DNA from: Paenibacillus apiarius
Lineage (GTDB): Bacteria > Bacillota > Bacilli > Paenibacillales > Paenibacillaceae
DNA length: 64,000 bases
Assembly (NCBI RefSeq): GCF_017052585.1
Contig: NZ_JAFFHZ010000001.1
Location: 434,001 to 498,000, forward strand
Direction: 5' to 3'
Shown here: positions 51,688 through 59,170 of the stretch, one piece after another
Layout: every line of letters begins with the position of its first letter
How positions within the stretch are numbered: the first letter of the stretch is position 1
Made by a program: the position numbers and the translations under genes
Notes under the pieces: generated by a model
What the model was told of the DNA's origin: nothing
Database searches by the model: none
The model's input: the letters and a program-made list of their open reading frames with translations, nothing else

Positions 51688-51868
51688 ACTGCATTTTGGC
51701 AGTTGTTTTTGCGAAATGGCACCCTTTTAGGCGGTTGAACTGCAAATGTGCATTTCAAACAGCAGGGATTGCCATTATTTGTGCGAATACATGAATGTAA
51801 ACTGCTCTTTTGCAGTTCAGCGTGACAAAACACGCAAAAAGGGAATTCTCAAATGTATAATTGCAGTT
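51688..51868. repeat. Quartet-motif intergenic element, copy 3
   Basis: Motifs ACTGCATTTTGGCAGTT (51688), ACTGCAAATGTGCATTT (51739), ACTGCTCTTTTGCAGTT (51801) and ATGTATAATTGCAGTTG (51853), spaced 51, 62 and 52. It fills most of the gap 51541-51965 between two hydrolase genes, a region with no supported gene. Confidence 0.7.
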
Positions 51869-51965
51869 GGAGGCGCTCCGCTATTACATCAAGCGTTCGA
51901 CCACACCGTAAATCGTCTGCACAACGCTGCTGCAGCTCCAGCATGAATTTCATCCTTGTAATCGC

Positions 51966-52745
51966 TCACTTTCCCATCCCCTTCAACATTACCATAATCT
52001 CCTCTATCACAATTTCCGGTTCATCGTGATGAATATAATGTCCGCTGCGGCCGGCAATCCGGTGTTTGCTTGACGTTGACAGCCGCTGGAATTCGGCTTG
52101 CAGCCTTTGCTCGATTCCGAGTATTTCCAGACAGGGCCATTCCTCGTCATCCTTATCGGGTAATCCTCTCGTAATAATGGAGAGAGGAATGTCACTTTGT
52201 CGGGAATGATCAACGATTTGCTTATAGCTCTGTACCTTATCGATCTTCTCACTATTCAACATCGGATTTTCAAAATATTCCCTATTCCCTGCAACCAGCT
52301 TTTCAGGCAAAACCTTTTCATACGCAAGCTCTTTATATTCGGGCGCAGCGTCAACCAGGACCATTCCAGAAATGAGCTCCGGATAAAGGCTTGCATACAA
52401 TCTGGCGACCAAACCGCCAAAAGAATGTCCCACTAATATATAGGGCGGTTCCACGTCAAGCGCCAGCAACAATTCGGAGAGCTCCTCGACCAGACTATGG
52501 CAAGTCCGTGGGACAGACACCGCTTGGCTCCTGCCAGCACCCGCCCTGTCATAGGAAAAGGTTGATGTTTCCTCCGATATCCGGTCTTGGACCTCATTCC
52601 AGGTCTCGCAGCTATCTCCCAATCCGGCTATGAAAATTACGCTCGGTGTGCTTTTCCGTGAATATTTACTGTACAGCTTAGCGTTAGCGCAGGTATGGAA
52701 GCTTTCAAAATAACTGCCATGGAATTTTGAACCGTCTAGTCTCAT
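51966..52745 (-). CDS. Alpha/beta-fold hydrolase
   Basis: 259 residues. ATG at 52743-52745 is chosen because it overlaps the stop of the small upstream gene (ATGA). Hydrolase features: VIFIAGLGDSCETWNEVQ (oxyanion loop), FSYDRAGAGRSQ, nucleophile elbow ILVGHSFGGLVARLYA, cap region rich in charged residues, and a C-terminal GRSGHYIHHDEPEIV with the catalytic His. Substrate unknown. Probably coupled to the 47-residue gene before it. Confidence 0.85.
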   Translation of the reverse strand: MRLDGSKFHGSYFESFHTCANAKLYSKYSRKSTPSVIFIAGLGDSCETWNEVQDRISEETSTFSYDRAGAGRSQAVSVPRTCHSLVEELSELLLALDVEPPYILVGHSFGGLVARLYASLYPELISGMVLVDAAPEYKELAYEKVLPEKLVAGNREYFENPMLNSEKIDKVQSYKQIVDHSRQSDIPLSIITRGLPDKDDEEWPCLEILGIEQRLQAEFQRLSTSSKHRIAGRSGHYIHHDEPEIVIEEIMVMLKGMGK

Positions 52746-52885
52746 TCCCATGCCCTTGATGCACTAAATTCAGACATCAGTTCCATTGCACAGCGGACTT
52801 TGTCAAGGTGAAGGCCAAATCCACCCCTAAAGTTTATTGATTTTTCGATTAACCACGGGTCCATCAAATGTAATGCCATTTGCAT
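52742..52885 (-). CDS. 47-residue protein translationally coupled to the hydrolase
   Basis: ATG at 52883-52885 follows AAAGGAGGGGGTCTGGC, an excellent binding site. Product MQMALHLMDPWLIEKSINF, then RGGFGLHLDKVRCAMELMSE and FSASRAWE. TGA overlaps the hydrolase ATG. No family recognised. It could be a small partner, a leader peptide, or the displaced N-terminus of a once longer protein. AT-rich region upstream to 53045 holds no other gene. Confidence 0.6.
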   Translation of the reverse strand: MQMALHLMDPWLIEKSINFRGGFGLHLDKVRCAMELMSEFSASRAWE

Positions 52886-53095
52886 GCCAGACCCCCTCCT
52901 TTGCCAATAATGATTCGAAGCAGTGTCTCCAAATAATGCAAGGCCCTCTATATTATATGAATATACAAAAGAAGCCCTTCTGAATGGTTACTCGATTCCC
53001 ATTTTACCAAAGTTTCACTTCTTTTTGTTTTAAAAAAGAAGTAAAAGGCTGTCCCCTCGTCATCTTTGATGACTTTGATATGCTCCCCTTACGGT

Positions 53096-54734
53096 CAATG
53101 TCATTAAGTTAATAGAGTAATGACCTGCGGATGTAAAATTGGTGAATGACTATAAGCTTAGTCGTCCGCTAATTTTATATTTCTGGCATGACAAATACAG
53201 ATGCACTACCTGCATCTGTGACGTAGTCACTCTCAACTTGGAGTTGTCTATGATACCCTACAGGTAAACCCAACAGCAGATATTGGGTTTTGGAATCGTG
53301 GGAATTTTCTGCCTTTCCGTATTAGAGATAGATGTTTTGCAATCAGATCAAGAAGACTATCTTCTGAGAGTTTATCCCTAAAATATTGCCTACAAATAAG
53401 CATCGCAGCCGAGAAGTTGATTCGCTTGGTTGCTTCATTGGGAATCTGAGCTTGATGTGCAATTAAGGCAGAGAAGTTGTAAAGGATGAAACGAGAAAAT
53501 ACTTCTTGTAGCATGGAACTCGGCTTTTTACTATGTAGATTCACTAGCCCTACAGCATATTTGAGTTCTCGGAAGGAGGTCTCTATGCCCCAACGCCTAT
53601 TGTAGAGTTCTTTAATTGTATCAGGCGGGAAATTCCCGGAATCTAAATTTGTAAAAACTGTTTCATATGATACATCAGAAATGGCAAAGCGGACAACTCT
53701 GAAGCACAAATCGTATAGGCGATCATCTTTTGGATAAAGATAATCAAATGTTGTATGTGGCTGTATCCAACGATATCGGACAGGGTCTTTTTTCAACAAG
53801 GACAAGGTTTGCTTAGTTTGTCGTCTTGTTAGCGACAGTGTGACTTGGATATCAAACTCGGCCTGGTCTGGTACAGCTAACTTAGAAATGATTCCGTAAG
53901 ACTCCTTTGAACGTATAATGTAATTCCATGATTTTTCCTGAAAATGGGCTATATTATTAAAAGATTCATAGCCTCGGTCTGCTATAACTATGACTTTTCC
54001 TGAATAATTAGATCGATCTACCATAGTGACAAGGGCTTTGTGTTCGTTCATCCCTTTTTTCCGTTGGACAGACGCATCTACATAAACATGCCGCATCAAA
54101 TCATACATGGCGTCAATATGGACTAAATTATACCCCTTAGTATTGCTCTCATTTTTCATGTACGATTCTGAATCGTTCGGATTTGTAGGCAGTCGTAAGT
54201 CAGTACCATCTACTGCAAATAAGCGATACCCATTAAACAACACGCTTTCATCGCATGATGCAACAAATCTGTGGAATAAGGTTTCTATAGCGCTTGGCAA
54301 TATTTTTTCGCGTTGTTGGACAAAGGCTGAAACCGATGCTGTATCTTTAGAAAAAGAAAACCATTCGTAGAGTTCCTTACAAAGGCTATTCCCTCCCATA
54401 CCGATTAGCATTTGAAGCATAGTCTCGAAAGTTAGTTTTCGGTTTCTTGAAAAGTCGTGACCAGGTCTCCTAACATAGTCATCCAGTGTAGCTGCCATTG
54501 ATTTGATATTGTTTGATAAAATTTCCTTGATTTTTGAAGGTCTAAGCGTCGTTTTCATTCAGCGTTCCTCCTTGAAAAGTGTCTTTAAGGATTGGACGCC
54601 GATTCCCCAGCTTTGTCAAGTGTTTTTTTCTTTTTGTGAAGTATTTTTTATGTCTACCTAATCAATAGAGAAATCCCAATTACCATAAATCTTGTGGCAA
54701 TCGGGATTCTAAAGTAGTTAACTTAATGACATTG
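53096..54734 (-). mobile_element. IS4-family insertion sequence nested in the IS3 left end
   Basis: 1639 bases with inverted ends CAATGTCATTAAGTTAA (53096-53112) and its complement at 54718-54734. Flanked by CCCTTACGGT at 53086-53095 and 54735-54744, a 10-bp target duplication as expected for IS4 members. The duplication lies within the IS3 inverted repeat, so this insertion is the younger event. Confidence 0.85.
53248..54558 (-). CDS. IS4-family transposase
   Basis: 436 residues, full length. DDE-type RNase H fold with first Asp in RLFAVDGTDLRLP, second in VIVIADRGYESFN, and the Y-(2)-R-(3)-E-(6)-K signature in LYNRRWGIETSFRELKYAVG. No frameshift or stop seen, so potentially active. AT-rich like many mobile genes. 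Confidence 0.9.
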   Translation of the reverse strand: MKTTLRPSKIKEILSNNIKSMAATLDDYVRRPGHDFSRNRKLTFETMLQMLIGMGGNSLCKELYEWFSFSKDTASVSAFVQQREKILPSAIETLFHRFVASCDESVLFNGYRLFAVDGTDLRLPTNPNDSESYMKNESNTKGYNLVHIDAMYDLMRHVYVDASVQRKKGMNEHKALVTMVDRSNYSGKVIVIADRGYESFNNIAHFQEKSWNYIIRSKESYGIISKLAVPDQAEFDIQVTLSLTRRQTKQTLSLLKKDPVRYRWIQPHTTFDYLYPKDDRLYDLCFRVVRFAISDVSYETVFTNLDSGNFPPDTIKELYNRRWGIETSFRELKYAVGLVNLHSKKPSSMLQEVFSRFILYNFSALIAHQAQIPNEATKRINFSAAMLICRQYFRDKLSEDSLLDLIAKHLSLIRKGRKFPRFQNPISAVGFTCRVS

Positions 54735-54786
54735 CCCTTACGGTAGACAGGTGAAATAATAAAGCCTGTGTAAGGGGAGCTTTTTT

Positions 54787-55464
54787 ATGCCTAATAAAAA
54801 ATATGATGCGTCAGAGAAACTCGTTATCATTGGTGAAATCGAAAGTGGCGAAATTGGTGTTAAGGCTGCAGCTAAGAAATACGGTATCAGCAAAACGACT
54901 TTGGTGAAATGGCATCGTCGTTACAAGGTGTATGGTTATGAGGGGTTAGAAAAACAAAACCATAATCGAAGTTATAGTGCTGAGCTTAAGCTCCAAGCGG
55001 TGAAGGATTACATAGAGGGAGGATTGTCCCAATATCAGATCATCGATAAATACAAGATTGCAAGCAGAACGCAGCTTTCCAACTGGATTAAGGAGTATAA
55101 TCGTCATAGCAGCTTAAAAGCTTATTCAGGAGGAGCGAAAGCAATGACGAAGGGGCGTTCAACGACTTGGCAGGAACGGATCGATATTGTGCAATACTGT
55201 CTTGCTCATCAGCATGACTACCGTAAGACAGCGGACCATTTTCAGGTCTCCTACCAGCAAGTCTACCAATGGGTGAAGAAGTTTGAAGAGGGCGGTCATG
55301 ATGCGTTAAAGGATGGTCGGGGAAGAAAGAAAGCGCCGGAGGAATTAACAGAGGCCGATCGTCAAAAACTCGAGATGAAAAAGATGGAATATGAAATCGA
55401 GCGGCTTCGGGCGGAGAATGCATTTCTAAAAAAGTTACGGGAATTCCAAAGGAGGCGAAGCTAA
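54787..55464 (+). CDS. IS3-family transposase OrfA
   Basis: 225 residues, start ATG after AAGGGGAGCTTTTTT. Two helix-turn-helix domains (VKAAAKKYGISKTTLVKWHR and RKTADHFQVSYQQVYQWVKK), then a leucine-zipper tail MKKMEYEIERLRAENAFLKK. Longer than a usual single-HTH OrfA, as in some IS150 relatives. The heptamer AAAAAAG near the end allows fusion to OrfB. Confidence 0.9.
   Translation: MPNKKYDASEKLVIIGEIESGEIGVKAAAKKYGISKTTLVKWHRRYKVYGYEGLEKQNHNRSYSAELKLQAVKDYIEGGLSQYQIIDKYKIASRTQLSNWIKEYNRHSSLKAYSGGAKAMTKGRSTTWQERIDIVQYCLAHQHDYRKTADHFQVSYQQVYQWVKKFEEGGHDALKDGRGRKKAPEELTEADRQKLEMKKMEYEIERLRAENAFLKKLREFQRRRS
55428..55434 (+). other. Programmed -1 frameshift site A-AAA-AAG
   Basis: In the OrfA zero frame the heptamer reads A AAA AAG, the classic slippery order, ten codons before the OrfA stop. 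The -1 frame then runs without stop into OrfB (KEAKLSQYRQENVYLAIQ and on). This would give an OrfAB transposase. Confidence 0.8.
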
Positions 55465-56342
55465 GCCAATACCGTCAAGAGAACGTCTATCTTGCTATTC
55501 AAGCGCTTCAGGAAGAAGCGTTGTTCAGCGTTCAGCTTCTGTGTGAAATTGCAGGCATTTCACGTTCAAGCTATTACAAGTGGCTAAATCGCAAGCCCAG
55601 TTCGCATGAGCAGGAAAATGCAGAACTGACGCATGTCATGATGTCCATTTATGAGAAAGCCGAGCGTACCTTTGGATACCGTCAATTGACGTTGCACATG
55701 CGCCGCCAAACGGGAAAAACGATTAACCAAAAGCGCGTGTACCGGCTGATGAAGATACAAGGAATTCAATCCGTCATCCGGAGGAAGAAAAAGAGATATG
55801 CGAGATCCACTCCACAGCAGGTGGCGGAGAACGTGCTGAACCGCAAATTCACGGCAGATGCGCCAAATGAAAAGTGGGTTACGGATGTGACGGAATTCAA
55901 GTACGGCAATGGCCAAAAAGCGTATCTAAGCGCTATTCTCGACCTTCATGATAAATCCATCGTCTCCTATGTATTCGGGCGTTCCAATAACAATCCTCTT
56001 GTATTTCAGACGTTGAAACGGGCCTTGCAAGAAGCACCAAGAAGCAAGCCCATGCTTCATAGCGACCGGGGTTTCCAATATACCTCTCTGGACTTCAAGA
56101 AGCTCTTGGACGACAACAAAATGACTCAGAGTATGTCCCGTGTTGGACGATGTATCGATAACGGTCCAATGGAATCTTTCTGGGGAACTCTAAAATGTGA
56201 GAAGTATTATTTACACACCTATCATACCTTTGAGGAGCTCGAGAGGGACATCCAGGCCTACATCCACTTTTACAATTACGAACGATTACAAGCAAAACTA
56301 AACGGCCTCAGTCCGATGGAATTCAGGACCAAAGCCGCTTAA
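55431..56342 (+). CDS. IS3-family transposase OrfB (DDE integrase core), read by -1 frameshift
   Basis: About 303 codons in the -1 frame; no good independent start exists (TTG at 55521 lacks a binding site). HTH_21 region (RTFGYRQLTLHMRRQTGKTI), then the rve core with first Asp in NEKWVTDVTEFKYGNGQ, second in PMLHSDRGFQYTSLDF and Glu in NGPMESFWGTLKCEKYY. Complete and probably active together with OrfA. Confidence 0.9.
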   Translation, partial: KVTGIPKEAKLSQYRQENVYLAIQALQEEALFSVQLLCEIAGISRSSYYKWLNRKPSSHEQENAELTHVMMSIYEKAERTFGYRQLTLHMRRQTGKTINQKRVYRLMKIQGIQSVIRRKKKRYARSTPQQVAENVLNRKFTADAPNEKWVTDVTEFKYGNGQKAYLSAILDLHDKSIVSYVFGRSNNNPLVFQTLKRALQEAPRSKPMLHSDRGFQYTSLDFKKLLDDNKMTQSMSRVGRCIDNGPMESFWGTLKCEKYYLHTYHTFEELERDIQAYIHFYNYERLQAKLNGLSPMEFRTKAA

Positions 56343-56414
56343 TTAATTTTTATTTTTTGTACTGTCTACTTGACGGGGTGCAGTTCACTTTCAGGACAGC
56401 CTCTCTATTTTTTG

Positions 56415-57587
56415 CTATTTTTTTATAGGAATGGTCACTTCCAGATCTTTCAGATAGGTTCTATTCTTGTCATTGCCGCCGACAACCTTCCAATCCTTGG
56501 TTTTCACCGTAAGGGTAAACGGCTTGATCGTGATCGATTTCGTATTGCAGTCAAAAGGAGCAAACAGTTGATCAATGTGATATTCTGTTTTGGGTTCGCT
56601 CCAGAAGTACTCGAATCTAGCTGGTTGCAGGACATTTCCTTTGTCGTCCACAAGCTCATAATAGACCATGCTGGCGCTGTAATCGCCCGTTTGCTCCGGA
56701 GATTTTGGAACCGGGCCGTTACTGTCCAGAACGAGACGGGTAGACACTGGCGAACTAACCAGTTCCTTGACGGTATAACTGAACTGTCCGTCCGATTTGG
56801 AGACCTCCGGCTTCAACACAAGCGAGTTATTCTCTATCTTCACGGGAGTTTTGAATTCAAAGGTTTCATTCACCTGTGTGACATCCGCCTGAATCGTGAG
56901 CTCGAATTGGTCAGGCAATTTCAAGCCATGTGTCAATTCAACTATATAAGCAACATTGTCCCCTACAGGATAATCCCCGAAGTTGCCGCTCTCATATTCA
57001 ATCTCTTGTCCGTTAACAAGAATGGTTGGACTTTTAATATACCCTTTAAGATGAATCGGTTGTTTCTCAAAGTCAGGATCGATAATTTCTCCCTTGAACC
57101 CCTCTTCAGATAGATATGAATAAGCAGCAGTTGGCGGCAAATCTGCCCCTTCACGCTCCAACACGAAGGATAAACGGGTTCCATCGTAGAGCAAACTGGC
57201 TAACTTCAGCGTTATTCCATCATGGGTTACACTCAGGTCGGGTTCAGATACGATTCCCTGGTTAAAGGCAGTATCCAGAGCTTCTTTGCTCATTCCTTTA
57301 AAAAGGCCGCCGATCATTGGGATATTTTGTAATGTTGCAGCCATTGCCGGCGATACAAATCCCGTGCCGATCACACCTCCACCTAGTACTGCTGCGACAG
57401 ATGCAACCAAGACGGTTCTTCTCATTATATTTGGTTTTCGTTTCGAAGATCTTGCTGTCAATTCACTCTCTCCAATTTTATTCATAATTTGATCACTCCT
57501 GCTTTTGTTTGGTAATGACGATTCACGAATCATTTGTTCTATTGCATCCATTTCAGCGAATTCCGTTTGTTTCGGCCAATGTCCCAT
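56415..57587 (-). CDS. DUF4179 protein, probable anti-sigma factor for the ECF sigma
   Basis: 390 residues after AAAAAGGAGAGATGGCAC. A cytoplasmic N-terminus (1-50) with DAIEQMIRESSLPNKSRSDQ, one membrane helix (about 55-80, RTVLVASVAAVLGGGVIGTG), then an extracytoplasmic DUF4179 domain (IPMIGGLFKGMSKEALDTAF, NQGIVSEPDLSVTHDGITLK) and a second beta domain (IKVENNS-like KIENNSLVLKPEV). Overlaps the sigma factor gene by 35 bases, a typical sigma/anti-sigma pair. Its transcription terminator has been split by the IS3 element, so read-through into the transposon region is possible. Confidence 0.8.
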   Translation of the reverse strand: MGHWPKQTEFAEMDAIEQMIRESSLPNKSRSDQIMNKIGESELTARSSKRKPNIMRRTVLVASVAAVLGGGVIGTGFVSPAMAATLQNIPMIGGLFKGMSKEALDTAFNQGIVSEPDLSVTHDGITLKLASLLYDGTRLSFVLEREGADLPPTAAYSYLSEEGFKGEIIDPDFEKQPIHLKGYIKSPTILVNGQEIEYESGNFGDYPVGDNVAYIVELTHGLKLPDQFELTIQADVTQVNETFEFKTPVKIENNSLVLKPEVSKSDGQFSYTVKELVSSPVSTRLVLDSNGPVPKSPEQTGDYSASMVYYELVDDKGNVLQPARFEYFWSEPKTEYHIDQLFAPFDCNTKSITIKPFTLTVKTKDWKVVGGNDKNRTYLKDLEVTIPIKK

Positions 57588-58146
57588 GTGCCATCTCTCC
57601 TTTTTGGCTTGTACGTTCCATCAGTTTTCGACGCAATCGTTCATATTTTTTCCGTATTGTGGCGGACTTGAGGCCCATGATTTCGCTTATTTCCTCAAAG
57701 GTGTACTGTTCTACCGCCTTAAGAAGTAAAATATGACGCTCTTCCGTTGTAAGATAAGTCAAAAGCTCATAGACCACTGACTCGCGGCGTGAGATTTGCA
57801 GCGCAGGCTGCTGCTCTTTATAATGTTCGATCAGCTTGAGCCAGCGGCTCTGCTTTTTCTTCATATTGATTAAATGATGGTAGGCTATCTTATACAGCCA
57901 AGCAGAGAAGGATACTTGTCTGCTGTACTGATGAAGATTTTCATAGGCGCGAATAAAGATCTCTTGAACGGCATCTTCCGTCTCCATATGATCCTTCAGA
58001 ATATAGTAGCAGTAAGTATACATTTGCCGTTCAAACTGGATAATGATCGCTTGGTATGTCTGTGTGTCTCCTGCTTGGACCTGTGCTACAACCGCTTCAA
58101 TTGCATTCCTTTTTCCTTCCGCTTCCCCGGGGATGGTAGGCTGCAA
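57553..58146 (-). CDS. ECF RNA polymerase sigma factor (SigV/SigW-like)
   Basis: 197 residues with a TTG start (58144-58146) after an anti-SD-perfect AAAGGAGGTGATC. Region 2 has MYTYCYYILKDHMETEDAVQEIFIRAYENL and FSAWLYKIAYHHLINMKKKQ; region 4 has YLTTEERHILLLKAVEQYTF and EEISEIMGLKSATIRKKYER. Directs RNA polymerase in an envelope stress response, held by the following DUF4179 protein. The unusually strong SD with a TTG start suggests balanced translation. Confidence 0.9.
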   Translation of the reverse strand: MQPTIPGEAEGKRNAIEAVVAQVQAGDTQTYQAIIIQFERQMYTYCYYILKDHMETEDAVQEIFIRAYENLHQYSRQVSFSAWLYKIAYHHLINMKKKQSRWLKLIEHYKEQQPALQISRRESVVYELLTYLTTEERHILLLKAVEQYTFEEISEIMGLKSATIRKKYERLRRKLMERTSQKGEMAHGTLAETNGIR

Positions 58147-58211
58147 GAGATCACCTCCTTTCTCGTATACCTATATAACAATCTCAAAATGCGATTTTGT
58201 GACACTATCAT

Positions 58212-58241
58212 TTTATAGTCGTGAAATATATTAGCTTGCAA
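58212..58241 (-). promoter_or_regulatory. Probable promoter of the sigma factor gene
   Basis: On the minus strand TTGCAA (58236-58241), 18 bases, TATAAA (58212-58217). A SigA-like promoter; an autoregulated ECF promoter could overlap (GCAAG, CGAC) but is not clear. The 427-base gap 58147-58573 also holds the promoter of the Cys-rich gene; in between I see nothing. Confidence 0.5.
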
Positions 58242-58541
58242 CATTTTGTGTTCTACTTTTTGTTTAAGGAATAATCAGTTATTCTAATTCGATTACCAAC
58301 TGTCTCTTTAAAAAGGCTTTTTTCCTAATTTCAACAGCGACTCCGTAATAGCTCGTCGGGTGATTAAACACACTTTGGTTTTGTTTCATCCCATAAAGTA
58401 ATACCTACATTTACAGAAGCAATCAAAGCGACAATGAAAAAAATCATCCTTCAGACAAGAATTATACATTTTCTTTATACCTTTAGTTGCAAACTAAGCG
58501 AAAAGAACTAGGTTATTAGACAAGCATCTTTTGTTTTTGAA

Positions 58542-58550
58542 CATAGATTA
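58542..58550 (+). promoter_or_regulatory. SigK-like -10 (CATAnnnTA) of the Cys-rich gene
   Basis: CATAGATTA fits the SigK consensus -10. A weak GC/AC -35 lies about 16 bases upstream. It is placed 24 bases before the ATG with AAAGGAGG in between, which suggests expression in the mother cell late in sporulation. Confidence 0.4.
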
Positions 58551-58573
58551 GTATTGAAAGGAGGAATACTTTT

Positions 58574-58726
58574 ATGAGATGCGATTGCCATTCAAAACGC
58601 TTTTGCGATTGTTGCCATTGTTGCAATTGTTGCCATTGTTGCAATTGCAAGAAACGAAAATGTCACTGTCACAAGCACTGTTGTATATTGGTATCTTGTT
58701 GCAGTCATGTCTGCAATTGTGACTAA
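58574..58726 (+). CDS. 50-residue cysteine- and histidine-rich protein
   Basis: Too short for ordinary ORF lists. ATG at 58574 after GAAAGGAGGAATACTTTT. The product has 20 Cys and 6 His in 50 residues: MRCDCHSKRFCDCCHCCNCC, HCCNCKKRKCHCHKHCC, ILVSCCSHVCNCD. The middle is a tandem duplication of an 18-base unit (TGTTGCCATTGTTGCAAT). Such composition fits a metal-binding (metallothionein-like) or heavily crosslinked spore-surface protein; I recognise no family. A terminator follows at 58795. The binding site, terminator, intact frame and codon pattern argue for a real gene. A possible SigK promoter favours the spore-coat idea. Confidence 0.7.
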   Translation: MRCDCHSKRFCDCCHCCNCCHCCNCKKRKCHCHKHCCILVSCCSHVCNCD

Positions 58727-58794
58727 TATAGTAAAGTTGCGCGGATTGTTCAGATGATTTTCAGTATCTTTTTTTATGCATTATTAAATACACG

Positions 58795-58832
58795 AAGTCC
58801 CGATAGGGTAACCTGTCGGGACTTATTATTTT
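58795..58832 (+). terminator. Terminator downstream of the Cys-rich gene
   Basis: AAGTCCCGA (58795-58803) pairs with TCGGGACTT (58816-58824), then ATTATTTT. The following 58833-59145 contains no supported gene. Confidence 0.8.
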
Positions 58833-59145
58833 GTTAGTTATGTAACGACTGTCACGTAATTTCACTACTATTCTTTTATACATGCAATTTTCGAACAAAA
58901 TTGTTTTAAACCATCCCATTGCCCCCAAATACACTGCTGGCATTTTAATGGCTGTTTAGGTTTGGCATAATCGTGCTCAGGTATTAACAATTTCTTCACT
59001 TTTAAATTGATCCTTTCCTTGATTCATGGTTTTTGGTCAGTTCACACAACGAGGTTATTATTTCCACTTAATTCATTTCCTATTACATCGTCGTTATGGA
59101 AAAATGCAGAGCGTATGCTGCTGCAGCATAATGCGCCATAGCAAA

Positions 59146-59170
59146 AGCCTCATTTCAAAGAAGTGAGGCT
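59146..59170 (-). terminator. Terminator of the phosphodiesterase gene
   Basis: AGCCTCA and TGAGGCT pair across an 11-base loop; TTTTGC follows on the minus strand. The stem reaches into the stop codon. Confidence 0.75.

Larger units (their letters stand above)
53076..56387 (+). mobile_element. IS3-family insertion sequence (IS150-like), interrupted
   Basis: Ends TGATATGCTCCCCTTACGGT (left) and, reversed from the right end at 56387, TGAACTGCACCCCGTCAAGT; both continue into GTAGACAG, giving imperfect inverted repeats of about 29 bases. CTT at 53073-53075 and 56388-56390 is the 3-bp target duplication. It encodes OrfA and OrfB with a -1 slippery site. Without the nested IS4 and its 10-bp duplication the element would be 1663 bases. 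Its left inverted repeat is cut by the IS4 element after 20 bases. Confidence 0.85.
53046..56402 (-). terminator. Rho-independent terminator split by the IS3-family insertion
   Basis: Arms AGGCTGTCC (53046-53054) and GGACAGCCT (56394-56402) would pair if the insertion were removed. An inner stem GTCATC-TTT-GATGAC (53059-53073) also forms. On the minus strand the joined hairpin is followed by TTTTACTTCTTTTTT, so it would have terminated the DUF4179 gene. The insertion lies between inner stem and right arm. Confidence 0.75.

Noticed and set aside
58761..58943. 60-codon minus-strand frame after the Cys-rich gene
   Set aside because: Overlaps the terminator and has no binding site.
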